26,815 nt of DNA from JAZNUH01 sp045592225 (lineage in GTDB: Bacteria > Bacillota > Clostridia > UMGS1883 > UMGS1540), in contig JAZNUH010000059.1 of assembly GCA_045592225.1 (NCBI GenBank), forward strand, positions 1 to 26,815. The letters are read 5' to 3'. Shown here piece by piece: positions 21,384-26,815 of the stretch; within the stretch, counting starts at the first letter, position 1, and each line of letters starts with the position of its first letter. The position numbers were made by a program, and so were the translations under genes. Below the pieces are notes generated by a model. It was not told the DNA's origin and ran no database searches. It saw only the letters and a program-made list of their open reading frames with translations.

Positions 21384-23681
21384 ATGGATTACAATTTGAA
21401 AGTGGTTGCAGGCAGAATCAAAGACCTGCGCGAGGCAAAAGGCTATACACCCGAAGAGCTTGCAAAGCTTACAGGTGTATCGGTTGAAGACTACAAGACT
21501 CTTGAAGAAGGCGAAACAGATTTTAGTTTCACATTTATTTACAAGTGTGCAAAGGCTTGTAACGTTGAGGTTGTTGACCTTTTAGAAGGCACAAGCACCA
21601 CGCTTACTTCCTTTGATATTACAAGACACGGTGATGGTCTTAAAATTATTAAGAAACAGGGCACAGTTTACAATAACCTCGCACCCAAGTTCAAGGACAA
21701 ACTCGCAGAACCCTTTTTAGTTAAATTCCCTTACATCGAAGAGGAACAAAACACTCCCATTAAGCTGAGTTCTCACAACGGTCAGGAATTTGACGTTATT
21801 GTAAAAGGCTCGCTTAAAGTACAAATTGGTAATCACACAGATACACTCCACGAAGGTGATTCTATTTTCTACAACAGCCTTCTCCCCCACGGTATGATTG
21901 CCGCAAGTGAAGGTGGATGTGAATTTTATGCAGTTGTACTTAATCCCAAGGACGGACACTTCAGCGACGAATACACAGAATCATCTTTCGTTATAAACAA
22001 GGCCTCCGATAATGAAAAACCATCTACAGTTGCTGATAATTTCATCACATCATATTACGATGATAACGGCGTATTTAATGGCATTTCTTTTAAAAACGAC
22101 GACAAGTTCAACTTTGCTTTTGACTGTGTGGATGCTATTGCTGAAAAGACACCCGACAAGCTTGCTATGATGTGGGTTGCAAACGATAAAACAGACCGCA
22201 GATTTACATTCAGCGATATGAAAAAATACTCGGCAAAAACTGCCAACTATTTTGAATCGCTTGGCATTAAAAAAGGCGATACAGTTATGCTTGTGCTTAA
22301 GCGCCATTATCAGTTCTGGTTCTGTATGCTTGCACTGCATAAGATTGGTGCTATCGCAATACCCGCTACAAATCAGCTTGTTGAACATGATTTTGAATAC
22401 AGATATAAAGCCGCAAAGGTAAAAGCTATTGTTTGTACCGCTGACGGTGATGTATCAACAGAGGCTGAAAAAGCTGCAGCAGCATTCCCCGGAATGGTTA
22501 AGGTTTTAGTTGGCGGCAAAAAAGACGGCTGGAACGACTTTAATGTTGAAATGGAACGTTTCAGCACCCACTACGAAAGAACAGAAAACTCACCCTGTGG
22601 TGATGAGCCCATGCTCATGCTGTTTACATCGGGTACAACAGGCTATCCCCGTATTGCAACACACTCCTGCAAATATGCTCTGGGTCATTATCCCACTGCA
22701 AAGCATTGGCACAACGTTAACCCCAACGGCTTACACTTTACTATTTCGGACACAGGCTGGGGCAAGGCTCTCTGGGGTAAGCTGTATGGTCAGTGGCTTT
22801 GTGAAGCGGCAGTATTTACTTATGACTTTGACCGTTTCCATTCGGACGATATACTTCCTCTCTTTAAGAAGTACAATATAACAACCTTCTGTGCTCCCCC
22901 CACCATGTACAGATTCTTCATTAAAGAGGATTTATCAAAATACGACCTTTCATCTATTGAATACGCAACAACAGCAGGTGAGGCTTTAAACCCCGAAGTA
23001 TTCAATCAGTTTAAAAAGGCAACAGGCCTTACAATTATGGAAGGCTTTGGTCAGACCGAAACAACTCTGTCCATTGCAAACTTTGTAGGCACAACACCCA
23101 GAATAGGCTCCATGGGCAGACCCAGCCCCCTCTACGATGTTGTTGTTCTCGATCCCGACGGTAACGAATGTAAAACAGGTGATACAGGCGAAATCTGCAT
23201 CCGCACAAAAGACGGTGCCCCCTGTGGACTGTTTATCGGCTACTATCTTGACGAAGAAAAGACAGACGAGGCATGGCACGACGGTTCCTACCTCACAGGC
23301 GACCAAGCAACCATGGACGAAGACGGGTACCTCTGGTATGTAGGACGTATTGATGACGTTATCAAGTCCTCGGGCTACCGCATCGGACCTTTCGAAATTG
23401 AAAGTGTAATCATGGAACTGCCCTATGTTCTTGAATGTGCAATCACCCCTGTTCCCGACGAGGTTCGCGGACAGATTGTAAAAGCAACCATTGTTCTTAC
23501 AAAGGGTACACAAGGCTCAGACGAGCTTAAAAAGGAAATTCAGGAATATGTTAAAACACACACAGCACCTTACAAATATCCCAGAATCGTGGAATTTGTT
23601 GACGAACTGCCCAAGACAATCAGCGGCAAGGTAAGACGTGTTGAAATACGCAAAAACGACCTTGAAAAGCTGAATAAATAA
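21384..23681 (+). CDS. XRE-cupin-acyl-CoA synthetase fusion
   Basis: 765 residues, three parts. Residues 5-68 are an XRE-type helix-turn-helix (RIKDLREAKG, ELAKLTGVS). Residues about 110-190 are a cupin sensor-like barrel (GSLKVQIGNHTDTLHEGDS, LLPHG). Residues 235-765 are a complete ANL adenylate-forming enzyme: P-loop LFTSGTTGYPR (413-423), GFGQTET (554-560), TGD (638-640), GRIDDVIKSSGYRIGP (654-669) and the catalytic lysine Lys749 in KTISGKVRR. SDTGWGKALWGKLYGQW (455-471) resembles medium-chain acyl-CoA synthetases (ACSM type), which make acyl-CoA from a carboxylate, ATP and CoA. The start has AAAGGAG 8 nt upstream. Expression is under a T-box that reads as isoleucine-specific. The substrate is not readable; 2-methylbutyrate or propionate is my inference. 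Confidence 0.9.
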   Translation: MDYNLKVVAGRIKDLREAKGYTPEELAKLTGVSVEDYKTLEEGETDFSFTFIYKCAKACNVEVVDLLEGTSTTLTSFDITRHGDGLKIIKKQGTVYNNLAPKFKDKLAEPFLVKFPYIEEEQNTPIKLSSHNGQEFDVIVKGSLKVQIGNHTDTLHEGDSIFYNSLLPHGMIAASEGGCEFYAVVLNPKDGHFSDEYTESSFVINKASDNEKPSTVADNFITSYYDDNGVFNGISFKNDDKFNFAFDCVDAIAEKTPDKLAMMWVANDKTDRRFTFSDMKKYSAKTANYFESLGIKKGDTVMLVLKRHYQFWFCMLALHKIGAIAIPATNQLVEHDFEYRYKAAKVKAIVCTADGDVSTEAEKAAAAFPGMVKVLVGGKKDGWNDFNVEMERFSTHYERTENSPCGDEPMLMLFTSGTTGYPRIATHSCKYALGHYPTAKHWHNVNPNGLHFTISDTGWGKALWGKLYGQWLCEAAVFTYDFDRFHSDDILPLFKKYNITTFCAPPTMYRFFIKEDLSKYDLSSIEYATTAGEALNPEVFNQFKKATGLTIMEGFGQTETTLSIANFVGTTPRIGSMGRPSPLYDVVVLDPDGNECKTGDTGEICIRTKDGAPCGLFIGYYLDEEKTDEAWHDGSYLTGDQATMDEDGYLWYVGRIDDVIKSSGYRIGPFEIESVIMELPYVLECAITPVPDEVRGQIVKATIVLTKGTQGSDELKKEIQEYVKTHTAPYKYPRIVEFVDELPKTISGKVRRVEIRKNDLEKLNK

Positions 23682-23686
23682 CTCAC

Positions 23687-23720
23687 AAAAAGTAGCTGTA
23701 AGGCTTTACAGCTACTTTTA
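23687..23720 (+). terminator. Terminator after the acyl-CoA synthetase gene
   Basis: AAAAAGTAGCTGTAA, short GGC-type loop, TTACAGCTACTTTTA, a long near-perfect stem with a T-rich end. It separates the T-box unit from the nitroreductase, although the nitroreductase has no clear promoter of its own and may depend on readthrough. Confidence 0.85.
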
Positions 23721-23742
23721 TCTTTTGAAGGAGGACTATAAA

Positions 23743-24261
23743 ATGGAATTTGATAAGGTAATTACCGAAAGGTATTCGGTAAGAAAATTTGAGCAAAAGC
23801 ACCTTGAAAAAGAGGTTGTAGACAAAATTCTCGAAGCAGGTCACAAAGCACCCACGGGTTGTAATTATCAGCCGCAACGCATACTTGTAATAAACACAGA
23901 TAAAGCAATAGAAAAGCTTAAAGGCTGCACCCGTTCACATTTCGATGCCCCCACCGCCCTGCTTGTATGCTACAATAAAAACGAAACCTGGACAAGACCT
24001 TATGACGGTGCAGTATCAGCACCCGTTGATGCGGCAATTGTTGCCACACATATGATGCTTAAAGCGAAAAATGAAGGCGTAGGCTGTTGCTGGGTAATGC
24101 ATTTTAATCCTCAGGCAATGAGAGATGCCTTTAACATCCCCGAAGATATTGAACCTCTTGCCCTGCTCTGCATGGGTTATCCCCATAAAGATGCCGCACC
24201 CATTGATATGCACTTTAAAACAAGACCTGTGGATGAGGTTGTGTATTACGATAGTTTTTAA
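23743..24261 (+). CDS. Nitroreductase family FMN protein
   Basis: 172 residues from the ATG at 23743, with GAAGGAGG about 8 nt upstream; an earlier in-frame start overlaps this site and is rejected. It has the nitroreductase/FMN-reductase fold: N-terminal ITERYSVRKF (FMN phosphate contact), APTGCNYQPQ (about 36-45), VDAAIVATHMMLKAKNEGVGCCW (helix then GVG turn) and CMGYP near the end. The family uses NAD(P)H and FMN to reduce nitro groups, quinones, flavins or enones. Close in size to short clostridial members; the substrate is unknown. It stands just after the acyl-CoA synthetase gene and converges on the phosphatase gene with a shared hairpin. Confidence 0.9.
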   Translation: MEFDKVITERYSVRKFEQKHLEKEVVDKILEAGHKAPTGCNYQPQRILVINTDKAIEKLKGCTRSHFDAPTALLVCYNKNETWTRPYDGAVSAPVDAAIVATHMMLKAKNEGVGCCWVMHFNPQAMRDAFNIPEDIEPLALLCMGYPHKDAAPIDMHFKTRPVDEVVYYDSF

Positions 24262-24263
24262 AT

Positions 24264-24290
24264 AAAAAGCTCCCTGCCGGGAGCTTTTTT
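24264..24290. terminator. Bidirectional terminator between convergent genes
   Basis: AAAAAGCTCCC (24264-24274), loop TGCC, GGGAGCTTTTTT (24279-24290). It serves the nitroreductase on the plus strand and the phosphatase on the minus strand, whose stop codon overlaps the stem end. Confidence 0.92.
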
Positions 24291-24741
24291 ATCCTTCTAT
24301 TTCATTAATTAATGCTTCACACCCAAGGTTTACATCTCTCCAGGTTGCATCAAAATTGCCTGTGTACCAGGGGTCTGCAACGTCACCGGGGCGGTCTGTA
24401 TGGTCAAGCAGAAGCGATACCTTACCCTCTGGGTCATCACCTACAAATCTGGTCATATTACGCAGATTATATCTGTCCATAGCAATAATATAATCATAAT
24501 AGCCGTAATCTTCCTTTGTCATTTGTCTTGCAGTTTTACCTTTGCAGGAAATTCCGTTTTCAGCAAGCTTTGCTCTTGCGGGAGGATACACGGAATTGCC
24601 AAGCTCCTCTGTGCTCGTTGCACATGAGGCAATTTCATATTTATGGGCTATCCCCTTCTTTTCCACCATGTCTTTCATAACAAATTCCGCCATAGGGCTG
24701 CGGCATATATTACCGTGACACACAAAAAGTATTTTTATCAT
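24289..24741 (-). CDS. Low-molecular-weight protein tyrosine phosphatase
   Basis: 150 residues, full length for the family. The P-loop CHGNICRS is at 8-15, with nucleophile Cys8, Cys13 and Arg14. The general acid is Asp123 in DPWYTGNF (123-130), the usual DPxY motif. It dephosphorylates tyrosine (or arginine) residues; in Gram-positive bacteria, relatives act on protein-arginine phosphate or exopolysaccharide kinases. No kinase gene is adjacent. The ATG overlaps the sfsA stop (ATGA), so translation is coupled to sfsA. Confidence 0.94.
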   Translation of the reverse strand: MIKILFVCHGNICRSPMAEFVMKDMVEKKGIAHKYEIASCATSTEELGNSVYPPARAKLAENGISCKGKTARQMTKEDYGYYDYIIAMDRYNLRNMTRFVGDDPEGKVSLLLDHTDRPGDVADPWYTGNFDATWRDVNLGCEALINEIEG

Positions 24742-25421
24742 AATTTAATCTCCTTTACAAATTGCTCTGCGCAAATACTGTCGGGCGTTACATTGCAGGT
24801 GAGCGCCTTAACCTTTACTCCCTGCCCTGCCGCACGTTTTAACGCCTCGGCAAACTCGGGATGCTTTTCTCTGTTGGGGGTAAAATATCTGCACTCTTTC
24901 ATCTGTATTATAAAAAACACATATGCCTCGTACCCCTGTTCAACCGCTTGCTCAAGCTCGCGAAGGTGCTTTACTCCTCTCTCTGTAGGTGCATCGGGGA
25001 AGGACGCAACCCCGTCATTTTCTAAAGTTACTCCCTTTACCTCAACAAAAATTCTGCGTTTTCCCGACTCTACGTAAAAATCAAACCTTGAATTTTTATA
25101 TTTACATTCAGGCTTTACAAACACATCATCACCAAAAAAGCTGCTCGCTTTCACCCACTCTGCAAAAACCTTATTTGGCACCTGACTGTCAACATTTATA
25201 AGGGCATCCCCTTTATATACCGATATAAGGTCATATGCGGTTTTTCTTTCAGGATTATCTGATTTTTGTACAAAAACTCTTGCGCCGGGCACAAACAGTT
25301 CCTTGCATCTGCCTGTGTTTTTAACGTGGCACACCTGTTCTTTGCCATCAATTTCAATATTAGCAATAAATCTGTTGGGGCGTGATACAAACCGCCCCTC
25401 ACTAATTCTCTTGTATTTCAT
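24738..25421 (-). CDS. sfsA: SfsA family protein (DNA/RNA nuclease, sugar fermentation stimulation)
   Basis: 227 residues, normal length for SfsA. An N-terminal OB-like part (RFVSRPNRFIANIEIDGK, C-HVKNTGRCKEL) is followed by a PD-(D/E)XK nuclease-like part: SRFDFYVE and FVEVKGVTLEN (about 125-135) and FPDAPTERGVKHL (about 141-153). E. coli SfsA was first described as a regulator of maltose genes and later as a nuclease; the role in this organism is unknown. The ATG lies only 6 nt after a TATAAT box and no ribosome site fits, suggesting a leaderless mRNA. It is the first gene of a two-gene unit with the phosphatase. Confidence 0.94.
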   Translation of the reverse strand: MKYKRISEGRFVSRPNRFIANIEIDGKEQVCHVKNTGRCKELFVPGARVFVQKSDNPERKTAYDLISVYKGDALINVDSQVPNKVFAEWVKASSFFGDDVFVKPECKYKNSRFDFYVESGKRRIFVEVKGVTLENDGVASFPDAPTERGVKHLRELEQAVEQGYEAYVFFIIQMKECRYFTPNREKHPEFAEALKRAAGQGVKVKALTCNVTPDSICAEQFVKEIKL

Positions 25422-25427
25422 GATTTT

Positions 25428-25457
25428 ATTATATCACGCCTTACTGCCCCGGTGCAA
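25428..25457 (-). promoter_or_regulatory. Promoter of sfsA, transcription start at the ATG
   Basis: On the minus strand: TTGCAC (25457-25452), 18-bp spacer, TATAAT (25433-25428). Six bases separate the -10 box from the A of the ATG at 25421, which is where transcription would be expected to start. Confidence 0.7.
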
Positions 25458-25532
25458 GTTGTTTTTTACCGTTCATGAGCAATTTGAGATAAAATTTCGA
25501 CAACTCAGGACTATTTTTTATCTACCGAATTA

Positions 25533-25561
25533 TTGCTTTTGATTTTTGCATGGTATATAAT
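25533..25561 (+). promoter_or_regulatory. Promoter of the dehydrogenase-aldolase unit
   Basis: TTGCTT (25533-25538), 17-bp spacer, TATAAT (25556-25561). Expected start near 25568, at the first base of the GAGGTG ribosome site, so the leader is very short (about 12 nt). Confidence 0.7.
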
Positions 25562-25579
25562 TTATATGAGGTGATTTTA

Positions 25580-26641
25580 ATGACAAATATAATTAAAAAA
25601 GATGATTTACTCAACTTTTGTACCGAAGCATGTAAAAAATTCGGTCTTACAGACGAAACATCAAGAATTACTGCCGAAGTACTGACAGAAACAGATATGA
25701 TGGGTACATACTCCCACGGCACAAAAAACCTGCTCGACTATATGCGCAAAATTCAGGCAGGTGGCATAAAGGTTAACGGAGAAATAAAGGTATTAAAAGA
25801 AGGACCCGCCTGGGCTATGATGGACGGCGATGCATCTATTGGTATGCTGTGCGGTTACCGTGCCATGGAAAAGGCTATTGAAAAAGCTAAAGAAGCAGGT
25901 ATAGGCTTTGTTAATATTAAAAACAGTACACACTATGGTGCCGCAGGCTACTACGCTTGTATGGCTGCGAAAGCAGGTATGATAGGTGTTTCCATGAGCA
26001 ACACCGACCCCAACATGACTGTTCCCGGCGGTAAGGGTAAGGGCATTGGTAACAGCCCCATTTCCATCGCAGTTCCCCAGAAGTGCGGCGAACCCATGTT
26101 CCTTGACATAGCACTCTCTGCAGTTGCAGCTCTCAAGGTTGCAAAGGCACGTCAGGCCGGTCAGTCTATTCCCGATACATGGATTGTTGATAAAAACGGT
26201 TATCCCTCCACAAACCCCGCGGATTTCTACGATGACGGCGCCGCTCAGCCTATGGCTGCACACAAGGGTTACGGTCTTGCAATGATGGTTGAAATTCTCA
26301 CCGGTGTTCTGGCAGGTGGTGCACTTCTCCACGATATGAAGAGCTGGTGTCTTGACCTTCCCTCTGAAAACAAGGTAAGTCATTGCTTTATTGCCATTGA
26401 CATTTCCAAGTTCAGCGACTTTAACGAATTTGAAGAAAGACTCGAAGGCTATACCGACGCTATTCACAATTCACCCAAGCGTGACGATTCCAACGCAATA
26501 TATGTTCCCGGTGAAATCGAAAATGCAAGATATGCAAAAGCAGTTACAGACGGCGTAATTCTTCCCGATGACGTTGCTGATTTTCTTATAAAGCTTTCCG
26601 ATCTCTCCGGTGTTGAGATTAATATCAGTAAGGTGGACTAA
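25580..26641 (+). CDS. Malate/L-lactate dehydrogenase family oxidoreductase (Ldh2 type)
   Basis: 353 residues from the ATG at 25580, which has GAGGTG 6 nt upstream; an earlier in-frame ATG lies within the promoter and is rejected. The family (distinct from the classical Rossmann-fold lactate/malate dehydrogenases) includes sulfolactate, ureidoglycolate, 2,3-diketogulonate and delta1-piperideine-2-carboxylate reductases, using NAD(P)H on 2-oxoacids. Signatures: ETDMMGTYSHGTKNL (37-51) with the likely catalytic His46, NSTHYGAAGYY, SNTDPNMTVPGG, GNSPISIAVP and HKGYGLAMMVEILTG. A KDPG-aldolase-like gene follows by 3 bp, so the pair probably acts in sugar-acid or 2-keto-3-deoxy-acid catabolism (inference). 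Confidence 0.92.
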   Translation: MTNIIKKDDLLNFCTEACKKFGLTDETSRITAEVLTETDMMGTYSHGTKNLLDYMRKIQAGGIKVNGEIKVLKEGPAWAMMDGDASIGMLCGYRAMEKAIEKAKEAGIGFVNIKNSTHYGAAGYYACMAAKAGMIGVSMSNTDPNMTVPGGKGKGIGNSPISIAVPQKCGEPMFLDIALSAVAALKVAKARQAGQSIPDTWIVDKNGYPSTNPADFYDDGAAQPMAAHKGYGLAMMVEILTGVLAGGALLHDMKSWCLDLPSENKVSHCFIAIDISKFSDFNEFEERLEGYTDAIHNSPKRDDSNAIYVPGEIENARYAKAVTDGVILPDDVADFLIKLSDLSGVEINISKVD

Positions 26642-26644
26642 CAA

Positions 26645-26815
26645 ATGAAAACGTTAGACGAGCTTGCCTTTGAAACAGGCATAATGCCCATAATATTTGC
26701 CGATGACCCAGATGGTGTTGCACGTGCCGTAACAGCAATTGAGCAAACCGCTATGCCCGTAATGGAAATACTTCAGCGTGGCGACAAGGCTGAAGAGTGC
26801 CTGAAAAGAGCGTTG
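26645..26815 (+). CDS. KDPG/KHG aldolase-like protein, truncated by window end
   Basis: Only the first 57 codons are present. The start ATG at 26645 has AAGGTGG, within the end of the preceding gene, about 8 nt upstream. The N terminus reads as the first strand-helix unit of a class I (beta/alpha)8 aldolase of the Eda type: GIMPIIFADDPDGVARAV, then MPVMEILQRGDKAEECL, matching the G-I-x-P-(V/I)-x-R-x-(D/E) and I-E-(I/V)-x-x-R pattern. The usual Arg after the first strand is Phe here (PIIFAD) and the usual IEITLR reads MEILQR, so it may be a divergent relative. The Schiff-base lysine lies beyond the edge. Predicted role: cleavage of a 2-keto-3-deoxy sugar acid, together with the upstream dehydrogenase. 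Confidence 0.72.
   Translation, partial: MKTLDELAFETGIMPIIFADDPDGVARAVTAIEQTAMPVMEILQRGDKAEECLKRAL

Noticed and set aside
22986..23513. Minus-strand open frame of 175 codons
   Set aside because: Antisense to the acyl-CoA synthetase core motifs; composition typical of a shadow frame.
25793..26467. Long minus-strand open frame of 224 codons
   Set aside because: It is exactly antisense to the Ldh2-type gene, has no ribosome site and a low-complexity Cys/His-rich translation typical of a shadow frame.

Overview
The window is AT-rich bacterial chromosome with short intergenic gaps, strong Shine-Dalgarno sites, TTGACA/TATAAT-type promoters and two T-box leaders. The gene content points to a strictly anaerobic fermentative member of the Clostridia (Bacillota), probably of gut or rumen type: pyruvate formate-lyase with its activase, a ferredoxin-fused aldo/keto reductase, an iron-type alcohol dehydrogenase, an SLH-domain surface protein and an AraM-type glycerol-1-phosphate dehydrogenase. 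I see no prophage, insertion sequence, CRISPR array, rRNA or tRNA.

Layout. 1-495 has no convincing gene: an AT-rich stretch, a hairpin terminator, then a GC-richer segment with two strong hairpins. A nicotinamidase-like hydrolase (496-1002, +) converges on a minus-strand block that reads, in transcription order: T-box(Phe)-pheS-pheT (8606 to 4864), then an SLH protein, a secreted eight-repeat VCBS/FG-GAP protein and an iron-containing alcohol dehydrogenase (4803 to 1035). Next to it are an unknown membrane-anchored protein (8630-9193, -) and an O-acetylhomoserine sulfhydrylase with its own promoter (9249-10526, -).

From 19068 down to 10562 lies a tightly packed minus-strand directon: nagA, prsW-like protease, pflB, pflA, aldo/keto reductase with two Fe-S motifs, a cysteine-motif membrane protein, glycerol-1-phosphate dehydrogenase and a DUF1294 protein. 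Many of its junctions overlap or abut, so it is probably one or a few transcripts. It joins amino-sugar catabolism, pyruvate cleavage to formate and acetyl-CoA, reductive steps and glycerol-1-phosphate formation.

Divergent from nagA on the plus strand are leuB and a DUF554 membrane protein, then a second T-box leader whose specifier reads best as AUC (Ile). It controls an unusual fusion: an XRE helix-turn-helix plus a cupin joined to a medium-chain-type acyl-CoA synthetase. An isoleucine-responsive acyl-CoA synthetase fits activation of 2-methylbutyrate or propionate for isoleucine synthesis by reductive carboxylation. This is the most interesting hypothesis in the window. After it come a nitroreductase, a convergent sfsA / low-molecular-weight phosphatase pair (sfsA looks leaderless), and at the right edge a malate/lactate-type dehydrogenase followed by the start of a KDPG-aldolase-like gene cut by the window end.
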